Assembly (NCBI GenBank): GCA_005787645.1
Contig: SYAM01000106.1
Coordinates: forward strand, 1 to 10,764
Length of the DNA stretch: 10,764 nt
Direction: 5' to 3'
DNA from: Actinomycetota bacterium
GTDB lineage: Bacteria; Actinomycetota; Actinomycetes; Nanopelagicales; Nanopelagicaceae
The notes under the pieces are model-generated. The model did not search any database, had not been told where the DNA came from, and worked only from the letters and a program-made list of their open reading frames with translations. Below are positions 1-6,246 of the stretch, piece by piece; position 1 is the first letter of the stretch; the number at the start of each line of letters is the position of its first letter. The translations under genes were made by a program, and so were the position numbers.

Positions 1-899
1 GCCACGCCAAGAGTCAGGTCATGTAACTCGAATACTCGTTTTCCTAATCTATTGGTGGCGAAGTTGAGGAGTTCGACTGAATCTCGCGGAGGAGGCTCTG
101 CGCTGATGAGTTGGTTGGCGGCATCGACACGGAACTTTGGTTTGGTGGTTTGTGCCGGCGCTCCCCTACGCAGCCATGCCAACTCCTTCTTTATTAGATT
201 GTTCCGACGGATCGTCTCCACATCTGATTGCCGCATTCGCTCGGCTTTTGCTAAGACGAAGGCGGAATATCCACCTTCATACTCTTCCACTCCGCCACCG
301 ATAACTTCCCAAGTTTTCTCGCTGACTTCATCAAGGAACCATCTATCGTGGGTAATGACCACGACTGCAATTCGCTTTTCTCGCTTGAGATAGCGGGCTA
401 ACCAGTTCACGCCTTCGACATCAAGATGATTGGTAGGTTCATCCAGACATATCAGATCATGATTTCCAACCAATAACTTGGCAAGTGAGACTCGTCTTCT
501 CTCACCACCGGAGAGGTCCTCGATAGGCCGATTGACCTCTTCTGCTTTATGTGAACCAAATAACCCTTCGAGGACCTCGCGTGCTTTGGGATCACTGGCC
601 CAGGAATGCGTCGCACTCTCACCAAATATTGCGCTAACGATCGTCGCGCCGGGTTCAAAAGTATCGACTTGCGCTAGGTATCCGAGTGAGAGTCCATTCA
701 AGAAGGAGACCCGTCCCTCATCCGGAGCTTCAGCGCCAACAAGAACTCGAAGGAGCGTGCTCTTACCGCCGCCATTCCTACCCACAATGCCAATCCGCTC
801 GCCGCGTAGGACGCCCAACGAGACATCCTTGAGGACATCACCTTTGCCGTAATTCTTCGCGATATTTTCAGCGCTAATCAGACCTTGTGCGCTATTCAT
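1..899 (-). CDS. ABC-F family ATP-binding protein, Uup-like (partial, C-terminus missing)
   Basis: The reading frame starts at ATG 899 and runs off the left edge, giving 299 codons. The first nucleotide-binding domain is complete: Walker A GRNGGGKST at residues 40-48, signature LSGGE at 129-133, Walker B LICLDEP ending in catalytic E154, and switch histidine H184 in ITHDRWFLD. After it, near residues 245-267, comes the interdomain linker with LAWLRRGAPAQTTKPKFR, close to the 'EWLRRGPxARTTK' segment typical of Uup. The second ATPase domain lies outside the window. There are no membrane segments, as expected for ABC-F proteins, which bind ribosomes or nucleic acid rather than transport. A role in ribosome rescue or DNA-transposition-related processes is known for Uup relatives; the exact role here is inferred. 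It diverges from the M48 protease gene with a 16-bp gap. An AGAGG sits just before the ATG, but a -10-like TATGAT at 908-913 would instead give a nearly leaderless mRNA. Confidence 0.9.
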   Translation of the reverse strand, partial: MNSAQGLISAENIAKNYGKGDVLKDVSLGVLRGERIGIVGRNGGGKSTLLRVLVGAEAPDEGRVSFLNGLSLGYLAQVDTFEPGATIVSAIFGESATHSWASDPKAREVLEGLFGSHKAEEVNRPIEDLSGGERRRVSLAKLLVGNHDLICLDEPTNHLDVEGVNWLARYLKREKRIAVVVITHDRWFLDEVSEKTWEVIGGGVEEYEGGYSAFVLAKAERMRQSDVETIRRNNLIKKELAWLRRGAPAQTTKPKFRVDAANQLISAEPPPRDSVELLNFATNRLGKRVFELHDLTLGV

Positions 900-924
900 A
901 GGCCTCTATCATACGATGTCCCTC
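900..924. promoter_or_regulatory. Overlapping divergent -10-like boxes between ABC-F and M48 genes
   Basis: On the minus strand, TATGAT (908-913) ends 8 nt before the ABC-F ATG at 899. On the plus strand, TACGAT (912-917) ends 7 nt before an ATG at 925, the second possible start of the protease. The two hexamers share positions 912-913. No convincing -35 element is seen for either. If both are real, the mRNAs are leaderless or nearly so, and two polymerases would compete for the same few bases. Confidence 0.35.
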
Positions 925-2139
925 ATGCTCACGCTTCTCGTCACTCTCGTAATCCTCAATTACCTTGTTGAATCTCTGATAAAGATACTTAATTATCGCG
1001 AAAGCAAGAAGCCGCTTCACCCCACATTGGCTAATCTCTATAGCGAGAGTGAATATCGACGATCGCTTGAGTATTCGCAGGCTAATTTCTCATTAGCAAT
1101 TATCAGCGCTTCATATTCACTTGTCATCATGGTGATTGCGTTGGCTTCTGGAATATTTGGCTCTATTGATCAATACGTCCGCGAGCAGGTGCAATCTGAG
1201 ATTCTCATTGCGCTCACCTTCTTTGCCATAATTGGCTTAGCTTCTGACCTGCTCGATCTTCCGTTTGATCTTTATGGCACTTTTGTTGTGGAAGCGAAAT
1301 TTGGTTTCAACAAGACCACGCCGATGACATTCATTCTCGACAAACTAAAAGGTTATCTACTTGCCGGGCTCATTGGGGGCGGACTGCTTGCGCTTATAGT
1401 CTTTATATATCAAGAGACTGGTAGCGCTTTCTGGGTCCTGGGTTGGCTCTTGCTATCGGCATTTTCGCTAATGATGTTCATGTTCGGGACTACGCTGATT
1501 TTGCCCCTCTTTAATAAGCTCAAACCGCTCGAGGAGGGTGAACTTAAAGAGGAAATCTTGAAGTACTGTGCTCAAGAGGGTTATTCGATTGGCAGACTCT
1601 TTGTGATCGATGCCTCCAAGCGCTCAAGTAAGGCAAATGCCTTCTTTGCTGGTCTGGGGAAGAGCAAAACGATTGTCCTTTTTGATACATTGATCGAAAA
1701 ACTAAGGACTAGAGAGATTATGGCTGTTCTGGCCCATGAAATCGGCCATTACAAGAGGAAACATACTCTTTTCGGTTTCGCTTTATCGCTTGGACAATCA
1801 TTTGTGATTTTTGCTGTCTTAGGTTGGGCATTGCGCTTTCCAGAATTGTCGACAGCACTTGGCTCAGAGATTCAAAGTTTTCATCTTTCAATCTTGGCAT
1901 TCTTCATCATTTTCAGCCCGCTCTCCTTTGGCTTGGATCTAATAACCAACAGCATCTCTCGTCGTAATGAATATGATGCCGATCAATTTGCTAAGAGAAC
2001 TTATGATGGAGAGCCGCTGAAGAGTGGATTAATTAAAATTGCAACTGATAGTCTTGCAAACCTGTCTCCGCACCCATTAGCAGTGAAAATCTATGCAACT
2101 CATCCACCGCTCTTGCAGCGACTTACTGCTCTTAACTAA
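916..2139 (+). CDS. M48 family (Ste24/CaaX protease-like) membrane metallopeptidase
   Basis: This is an integral membrane zinc protease of 407 residues, the usual size for the Ste24 branch (M48A). The zinc motif HEIGH is at residues 274-278 with catalytic E275. The third ligand is probably E352 in RRNEYDADQFA, the conserved downstream helix. Hydrophobic segments lie at about 3-20, 62-82, 96-112, 145-165, 172-195, 285-307 and 322-345, placing the active site at the membrane on the cytosolic side, as known for Ste24. Eukaryotic Ste24 cleaves prenylated proteins; the bacterial substrate is unknown and may be misfolded membrane proteins. The coordinate uses the first ATG (916), but ATG 925 (404 residues) is preferred if the TACGAT box at 912-917 is the promoter, because the transcript would then begin at about 925. 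No Shine-Dalgarno is visible for either start. Its stop lies one base from that of the convergent GNAT gene. Confidence 0.9.
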   Translation: MSLMLTLLVTLVILNYLVESLIKILNYRESKKPLHPTLANLYSESEYRRSLEYSQANFSLAIISASYSLVIMVIALASGIFGSIDQYVREQVQSEILIALTFFAIIGLASDLLDLPFDLYGTFVVEAKFGFNKTTPMTFILDKLKGYLLAGLIGGGLLALIVFIYQETGSAFWVLGWLLLSAFSLMMFMFGTTLILPLFNKLKPLEEGELKEEILKYCAQEGYSIGRLFVIDASKRSSKANAFFAGLGKSKTIVLFDTLIEKLRTREIMAVLAHEIGHYKRKHTLFGFALSLGQSFVIFAVLGWALRFPELSTALGSEIQSFHLSILAFFIIFSPLSFGLDLITNSISRRNEYDADQFAKRTYDGEPLKSGLIKIATDSLANLSPHPLAVKIYATHPPLLQRLTALN

Positions 2140-2140
2140 A

Positions 2141-2641
2141 TCAGTCGAGCGACTTACTCAACACATCAATTGAGATTTCAGGGTAGTCGCGGTGCTCTAA
2201 GTGTTCATACCCTCTTGTGGCATAGAAAGCCCTCTTATCCTCTGTCCATAAAAATAGACGTGAGATACCGAAGTTGCGGGCCTTCTCCTCTAACGCAGCG
2301 AGCATCGCGCTACCAAATCCCGCTCCACGTCGCTTTGGATCCACGACAAAGGCTGCGACCCACGGTTTGAGATGGCGGTACTCCTCGACATCATCAAAGT
2401 CCACCAAAGCGATAGCACCTACCACCTCTGACTCGACCATGGCGAGGTAGATCTGCTCTTGATCGCTTCCCTCATGGCTCCACTGTCCGTAGTCAGCAAC
2501 GGCTCCCTTTTTATAAAAGCTCTCCCAATCCTCGGCAGAGAACCACGGGGTTCCCGCGCCCCATAGGTCAAGGCTCCACTGGAGCGGGCCTTCTCCCAAG
2601 GCGGGATTGTCAGCGAGGGGAACCAAGATAAGGCCATTCAC
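2141..2641 (-). CDS. GNAT family N-acetyltransferase
   Basis: A 166-residue single-domain protein. The acetyl-CoA binding motif A is clear: AAFVVDPKRRGAGFGSAML, with the pyrophosphate loop R104-R-G-A-G-F-G110 following a beta strand. The C-terminal LFLWTEDKRAFYATRGYEHLE is the usual beta strand plus tyrosine-bearing helix of the family. It should transfer an acetyl group from acetyl-CoA to an amine; the acceptor cannot be told from the sequence. The start is GTG 2641. An ATG two bases further in is in another frame. A -10-like TACTCT (2649-2654) ends 7 nt before this GTG, which favours a leaderless start here. It is tail to tail with the M48 gene and head to head with the LuxR-type regulator. 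Confidence 0.88.
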   Translation of the reverse strand: MNGLILVPLADNPALGEGPLQWSLDLWGAGTPWFSAEDWESFYKKGAVADYGQWSHEGSDQEQIYLAMVESEVVGAIALVDFDDVEEYRHLKPWVAAFVVDPKRRGAGFGSAMLAALEEKARNFGISRLFLWTEDKRAFYATRGYEHLEHRDYPEISIDVLSKSLD

Positions 2642-2648
2642 GTCTCTA

Positions 2649-2654
2649 AGAGTA
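2649..2654 (-). promoter_or_regulatory. Candidate -10 box of the GNAT gene (leaderless)
   Basis: TACTCT read on the minus strand fits TANNNT and is followed by 7 nt and then the GTG start at 2641. Transcription would begin at or next to the start codon. No clear -35 hexamer is seen. Confidence 0.35.
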
Positions 2655-2668
2655 GCCGCGCGGGTGAT

Positions 2669-2699
2669 TTGTCAGAGAGTGGGTGAGGTCAATTACAGT
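2669..2699 (+). promoter_or_regulatory. Candidate promoter of the GAF-LuxR regulator gene
   Basis: TTGTCA (2669-2674, one mismatch to TTGACA) and TACAGT (2694-2699) are separated by 19 bp, slightly longer than optimal. Transcription would start near 2706, leaving a short leader that carries the GGAGGGA ribosome binding site at 2712-2718 before ATG 2728. It points away from the GNAT gene. Confidence 0.35.
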
Positions 2700-2727
2700 T
2701 AATGACTATTCGGAGGGAGAGAGCGAA

Positions 2728-3498
2728 ATGAACGCCCGGATAGCGCAACTGGTCTCCCATTTTGCCAATCAGGATCTCACTGAAGATGAGATTTGTGAGT
2801 TTCTCGTCACTCGCTCGCTCGATTTCTTAGGTGTCACCCACGCATGGATCGCTCAAGTCACTTCGCGCAAAACCGTTCGAGCACGCGCCTCATATGGCGT
2901 TGACCAGAGCAAATTCCTCGATTGGCAAGAGTTTCCACTCGAGTGGAAATTGCCTGTTACCGATACCTTGGTTGAACAACGGATTGTCTGGATTAACTCC
3001 CTCCCTCATTGGCCAGAGGAATATCCGCTGCTCAAGGGAGTCACCTACGACGGAAATGCACGGACTCAAATAATAGTACCTATCCTCCGCCTTAACTCAT
3101 CCGTCGCATGCTTGGGTTTTGTTTCATCCGAGCTCCTCACTCCTGATGAAGAGGTTGCTATCTTCCTACAAACAATTGCCAATCTAATTTCCCTTCATAT
3201 CTATAGGCAGGCTCGCGAGCGCACGAGGCAAGACTCTCCCAACGTGAGCGCACTTACCGATCGCCAGGTTCAAATTCTCGCCTTTATCTCCGAGAAAAAG
3301 ACCAATGTCGAGATCGCAGATGCGATGGGCTATAGCGAATCAACTGTGCGTCAAGAAACCATTAGAATTTTTGAAAAACTACAGGTAAGTGGTCGAAATG
3401 AGGCTCGAATTTACTTCCTCGAGAACAAAGAACGCTTCGGGATATCCGGTAATAGTAAGAGCGATCTCCCCTCTTCCCGCGAAGAGTTTGCCCATTAA
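2728..3498 (+). CDS. GAF domain and LuxR-type HTH transcriptional regulator
   Basis: A cytosolic DNA-binding regulator of 256 residues. Residues about 10-160 form a GAF-like sensor domain (the FLVTRSLDFLGVTHAWIAQV strand region, then IIVPILRLNSSVACLGFVSS and a closing helix). Residues about 174-230 form a LuxR/FixJ-type helix-turn-helix: LTDRQVQILAFISEKKTNVEIADAMGYSESTVRQ, with the usual 'L-T-x-R-E/Q' opening and the SESTVR recognition helix. There is no receiver domain, so control is probably by a small ligand bound to the GAF domain. The start is ATG 2728, chosen because GGAGGGA lies 9 nt upstream; an in-frame GTG at 2683 would add 15 residues but would lie at or before the predicted transcription start. 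The target genes are unknown. A small ORF follows directly in the same frame after its TAA stop. Confidence 0.85.
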   Translation: MNARIAQLVSHFANQDLTEDEICEFLVTRSLDFLGVTHAWIAQVTSRKTVRARASYGVDQSKFLDWQEFPLEWKLPVTDTLVEQRIVWINSLPHWPEEYPLLKGVTYDGNARTQIIVPILRLNSSVACLGFVSSELLTPDEEVAIFLQTIANLISLHIYRQARERTRQDSPNVSALTDRQVQILAFISEKKTNVEIADAMGYSESTVRQETIRIFEKLQVSGRNEARIYFLENKERFGISGNSKSDLPSSREEFAH

Positions 3499-3687
3499 TT
3501 GTCTGAACGCACCCGTTGGAAAATTCTCCAATCAGAAGTTGAGGTCGTAGGCACTTACGATCACCAGATGGAGCGACGTTCATATCTACGCAAGCACTGC
3601 CATGAAATGTCGCGAACAACGCTCGACTATGCAATCGAGAAATTTCCTAAGAGCGAACGGAAGAAGTGGCGCGAGAGCGCTAGTTAG
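3499..3687 (+). CDS. Small basic protein of unknown function
   Basis: A 62-residue frame beginning with TTG (MSERTRWK...) immediately after the TAA of the regulator, in the same reading frame. The composition is protein-like, with no signal peptide or membrane segment. The second half is rich in charged residues (MERRSYLRKHCHEMSRT, then KFPKSERKKWRES) and looks helical. No Shine-Dalgarno stands at a good distance (GAAGAG is about 13 nt upstream), so translation probably depends on termination of the upstream gene, on an internal start at ATG 3568 (39 residues), or on readthrough. It ends with a 4-bp tail-to-tail overlap with terC. I do not recognise the family. Its coding status is supported by the neat fit between neighbours and the absence of anything coding on the opposite strand. 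Confidence 0.55.
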   Translation: MSERTRWKILQSEVEVVGTYDHQMERRSYLRKHCHEMSRTTLDYAIEKFPKSERKKWRESAS

Positions 3688-4688
3688 TTCTTTGTTTCAC
3701 GCTTGTCAGAGTGGTGTGACCCTGTCACTCGACCGGCATGGGCCTTGGCGCTTGGATCCCGCTTGGACTTGATGAGGCTTGCAACCGTAGAGGTGATGAG
3801 AATGAAAGCTATGACAGCCAAACTCCAAAGTGTTGGAATCTTGGGGACCTCTGTATAGATCTCGTGGACGAAGGTGAGCACGAGCTTTACACCGATGAAT
3901 ATCAGAATAATAGAGAGACCTAGTGAGAGGTAGATCAACTTGTCGAGTAGGCCTTTTATAAGGAAGTAGAGCGCACGCAACCCTAGAAGAGCGAAGGCGT
4001 TGGCGGCAAAGACCAAGAATGCTTCTGAAGTAACTCCGAAGGTCGCAGGAATCGAATCGAGCGCGAAGAGAAGATCTGTCGCGCCGATTGCAATCATCAC
4101 CAAGAACATCGGCGTGGCAAAGCGCTTGCCATCGATACGAACAAATAATTTTGTTCCATGGTACTCATTGACAGTTGCTATCCGCTTGCGTACCTGCTTG
4201 ATGATGAAATTATCCCCTGGTTCAGGATCTTCATCCCAGTGCTTGAATAATCCAACGCCAGTCCAAATTAGGATTGCGCCAAAAATCACGAATGTGAAAC
4301 TGAAGGCTGCCAGCGCTGCAGCACCGACTGCGATAAAGATTCCACGGAGCACGAGCGCCAAAATGACACCAATGAGCAAGACTCTTTGATGATAGATGGA
4401 TGGCACTGCGAATTGCGCCAAAATAATCACGAAGACAAAGAGGTTATCAACCGAAAGAGATTTCTCAACGAGGTAGGCGGCAAAGTACTCCGTACCAAAT
4501 TGGGATCCATAATTCGACCAAACCCAGACTCCAAAGAGGACGGCGATACCGATATAGAAGATGGACCACAGTGTGGCCTCTTTGAACATCACATCATGAG
4601 GTTTGCTACTTACGGTGAAGAGGTCCACCAGAATTAAGGCAACAATCACGCCAATGGTCACAGCCCAGACGAGATTAGAGACATCCAT
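3684..4688 (-). CDS. TerC/Alx family integral membrane protein
   Basis: A 334-residue polytopic membrane protein with the two hallmark TerC segments: VEKSLSVDNLFVFVIIL (E75, S79, D81, N82) and IGATDLLFALDSIPATFG (D205, D211, S212, P214). These conserved acids lie in membrane helices and line the presumed ion path. Seven to nine hydrophobic helices are visible, with a charged cytosolic loop at about 150-192 (KHWDEDPEPGDNF...RIDGKRFATP) and a basic, histidine-containing tail at about 310-334. Family members are linked to tellurite resistance and, for Alx/MntP-like proteins, to manganese export; recent work also places them in metallation of secreted enzymes. No ter operon partners are nearby, so metal homeostasis is the better guess. 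The start ATG 4688 has only a weak GAAAGG upstream; a hairpin at 4698-4720 lies in the presumed leader. Confidence 0.9.
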   Translation of the reverse strand: MDVSNLVWAVTIGVIVALILVDLFTVSSKPHDVMFKEATLWSIFYIGIAVLFGVWVWSNYGSQFGTEYFAAYLVEKSLSVDNLFVFVIILAQFAVPSIYHQRVLLIGVILALVLRGIFIAVGAAALAAFSFTFVIFGAILIWTGVGLFKHWDEDPEPGDNFIIKQVRKRIATVNEYHGTKLFVRIDGKRFATPMFLVMIAIGATDLLFALDSIPATFGVTSEAFLVFAANAFALLGLRALYFLIKGLLDKLIYLSLGLSIILIFIGVKLVLTFVHEIYTEVPKIPTLWSLAVIAFILITSTVASLIKSKRDPSAKAHAGRVTGSHHSDKRETKN

Positions 4689-4697
4689 TATTAAGGA

Positions 4698-4720
4698 GCC
4701 TTTCGGAAGTCGAAGAAGGC
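4698..4720 (-). promoter_or_regulatory. Hairpin in the presumed 5' leader of the TerC gene
   Basis: GCCTT and AAGGC form a 5-bp outer stem, and TCG/CGA a 3-bp inner stem with a 2-nt bulge and a 5-nt loop. It lies 9 nt before the terC start and includes the only ribosome-binding-like purines (GAAAGG), so it could mask them. It does not show the conserved core I would want for a yybP-ykoY manganese riboswitch. Confidence 0.25.
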
Positions 4721-4776
4721 CACATGCTATTGGGTTATGAGACCAACTTCATGCTGAATGACACCTGAGAGTTTTG

Positions 4777-4947
4777 TTACCGCCCAAATAGTCGATTCAG
4801 TAATCCAGGAGACTTCGGGGCGCTGGATGAGTCATGGCCCAGACATCGATCACTCTTGGGAACTCCCGCAAGTGCAATTTCGATATGTTCCCCACATCCT
4901 GACCAGGTGGGCTTACCACACTGTCGGCACATTACTTTGCTGCACAT
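4777..4947 (-). CDS. Small zinc-ribbon-like protein, CxxCGKxTWxGCGxH type
   Basis: A 56-residue protein starting at ATG 4947, with GGAG about 8 nt upstream and an in-frame TGA just before the ATG, so the start is well fixed (an in-frame ATG at codon 6 is the only alternative). Residues 7-21 read CRQCGKPTWSGCGEH, followed by C35-x2-H38, giving metal ligands C7, C10, C18, H21, C35 and H38 for probably one zinc ion. I know this pattern from short uncharacterised proteins widespread in Actinobacteria; no function is established to my knowledge. The tail (about 40-56) is Ser/Pro-rich and ends in LLNRLFGR. It lies 88 bp upstream of terC on the same strand, so co-transcription is possible, and diverges from the PH-like gene across 22 bp. 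A -10-like TAGAAT (4976-4981) lies 28 nt upstream, inside the neighbouring gene. Confidence 0.8.
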   Translation of the reverse strand: MCSKVMCRQCGKPTWSGCGEHIEIALAGVPKSDRCLGHDSSSAPKSPGLLNRLFGR

Positions 4948-4969
4948 TCAGGGCTCCTTCACTCGATAC

Positions 4970-5230
4970 GTGAGAATTCTAGAACAACTCGAGAACTCAT
5001 TACACGTGAGAGCGTGGCAAAGGTGGAATTGGTTGGCAAAAGGTACAACCTTCGCCTCTCACCATGAGAGTGGCATTAGGGCTCCTGGAGCCGCTATCCC
5101 CCTCATAGTTCTCCTGGGTACGATGAGAGTCCAAGGTGGCAAAGATTTCACCGCCATCTACAAACGAAAACCAGGAGACGTTTACACCTTCGTAACAGGT
5201 GAATTCAAACGTTGGATTGTGAGTGCGTGA
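4970..5230 (+). CDS. Small PH-like protein of unknown function
   Basis: An 86-residue protein from GTG 4970. The central and C-terminal part reads SGIRAPGAAIPLIVLLGT then GGKDFTAIYKRKPGDVYTFV and GEFKRWIVSA. This G(I/V)RAPGT-x-P-x-GT-(Y/M)R plus F-x-A/V-x-R/K-x-P pattern resembles short actinobacterial proteins with a PH-like beta fold; that match is from memory and unverified. They usually end in a D-P-containing helix, which is missing here, so the protein may be a slightly trimmed member. No signal peptide is present. The open frame extends back to TTG 4856, but that part is antisense to the zinc-ribbon gene and is not taken as coding. No clear ribosome binding site precedes the GTG. Its TGA overlaps the ATG of the next gene by one base (TGATG), so the two are probably translated together. 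Confidence 0.6.
   Translation: MRILEQLENSLHVRAWQRWNWLAKGTTFASHHESGIRAPGAAIPLIVLLGTMRVQGGKDFTAIYKRKPGDVYTFVTGEFKRWIVSA
4976..4981 (-). promoter_or_regulatory. Candidate -10 box of the zinc-ribbon gene
   Basis: TAGAAT on the minus strand differs from TATAAT at one position. Transcription would start near 4969, leaving a leader of about 20 nt that holds the GGAG ribosome binding site. It lies inside the 5' end of the divergent PH-like gene; no good -35 is seen. Confidence 0.3.
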
Positions 5231-6237
5231 TGACTACAGCAAAAGATGTCAAACCTTTTCGATGGGGAATCCTCAGCACCGGAGGGATTGCTCAACAATT
5301 CGCTCGTGACCTACATCGCCTTCCGGATCACACAATCGTTGCTGTCGGGTCCCGAACTCAGGAGAAGGCTGACTGGTTCGGTGACTTATTTAATGCACCT
5401 AACCGTTACTCGTCATACCACGCTCTCGTCAACGATCCAGAAGTTGATGGCATCTACGTAGCCACCCATCACCCCATGCATAAGCGCGACACGATTCTTG
5501 CTCTGAATGCTGGTAAGGCGGTTCTCTGCGAAAAACCATTCGCGATGAGCGCTGCCGAAACAGAAGAGATGATCGCGGTTGCTCGCTCCAAAAATCTCTT
5601 GTTAATGGAGGCGATGTGGGCGCGCTTTTTACCGCACATGTTCGCTGTTCGTGAGGTAATCAAGAGTGGAGTTCTCGGGGAAATCATTAGCGTCCGTGCA
5701 GACCATGGACAATGGTTCAATCTCGATCCCGAGTTTCGACTTTTCAAACCGGAGTTGGGCGGAGGGGCGCTCTTTGATCTTGGCATCTATCCAGTCTCGT
5801 TCGCTTCGATGGTCCTTGGCACTCCAAGTACGATTACCGCAAGAAGCACCAAAGCATTCACCGGTGTGGATGGACAAACTTCAATTATTCTGGAGTACCC
5901 AAACGGCGCACAAGCACTTCTCAACACAACAAACCTGGCAGCTACTCCTAACCGAGCGCTGATCGTCGGTACCCAAGCGCGCATCGAAATTGATCGCACC
6001 TTCTATGCTCCAAGCACTTTCAAGGTGATTAACAACAAGGATGAGGTCATCGGTGGATTGGCCAAGAAATATCAAGGCCATGGCCTGCGGGAACAAGCAG
6101 TGGAATTTGCGCGCTGCTTCCGCGCTGGACTCAAAGAATCGCCAATCTTGCCACTCGATGAGACGCTCTCGATTTTGAAGACTATGACTGAGATCGCACG
6201 ACAGATCGGGCTCACTTACCCGAAATTCGCCGAGTGA
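5230..6237 (+). CDS. Gfo/Idh/MocA family NAD(P)-dependent oxidoreductase
   Basis: A 335-residue dehydrogenase. The N-terminal Rossmann fold opens with FRWGILSTGGIAQQFARDL (residues 10-28, nucleotide loop G13-x4-G18-G19-x-A21). The family motif CEKPFAMS carries catalytic K102, and the C-terminal substrate domain begins near 125 with MEAMWARFLPHM and contains GGGALFDLGIYPVSF (D183, Y187). The GIYP variant together with LLMEAMWxRFLPH matches the dimeric dihydrodiol dehydrogenase / trans-1,2-dihydrobenzene-diol dehydrogenase-like and sugar-oxidising subgroup. The substrate is probably a sugar or cyclic polyol and is not determined. The start is ATG 5230, overlapping the stop of the PH-like gene; an earlier in-frame TTG at 5212 is less likely. 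It converges on the mannosyltransferase gene with six bases between stop codons. Confidence 0.92.
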   Translation: MTTAKDVKPFRWGILSTGGIAQQFARDLHRLPDHTIVAVGSRTQEKADWFGDLFNAPNRYSSYHALVNDPEVDGIYVATHHPMHKRDTILALNAGKAVLCEKPFAMSAAETEEMIAVARSKNLLLMEAMWARFLPHMFAVREVIKSGVLGEIISVRADHGQWFNLDPEFRLFKPELGGGALFDLGIYPVSFASMVLGTPSTITARSTKAFTGVDGQTSIILEYPNGAQALLNTTNLAATPNRALIVGTQARIEIDRTFYAPSTFKVINNKDEVIGGLAKKYQGHGLREQAVEFARCFRAGLKESPILPLDETLSILKTMTEIARQIGLTYPKFAE

Positions 6238-6246
6238 AAGCTTTCA
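6235..6246. other. 12-bp perfect palindrome spanning both convergent stop codons
   Basis: TGAAAGCTTTCA: the plus-strand TGA (6235-6237) and the minus-strand TGA (6244-6246) are its two ends. It has no loop and no T-run, so it is not a usable intrinsic terminator by itself. Confidence 0.6.

Noticed and set aside
52..852. Plus-strand open frames at 52-393 and 478-852
   Set aside because: They are antisense to the ABC-F gene, whose Walker and signature motifs are unambiguous on the minus strand.
2683..2727. GTG 2683 as start of the LuxR regulator
   Set aside because: ATG 2728 has a strong GGAGGGA at the right distance, and the candidate -10 box (2694-2699) lies downstream of the GTG.
4689..4776. 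yybP-ykoY manganese riboswitch upstream of terC
   Set aside because: The leader is only about 88 bp and the conserved three-way junction core is not visible.
4758..4973. Plus-strand frames at 4758-4973 and the 5' extension 4856-4969 of the PH-like frame
   Set aside because: Both lie opposite the zinc-ribbon gene, which has metal-ligand motifs and a ribosome binding site; the plus-strand peptides have no recognisable features.
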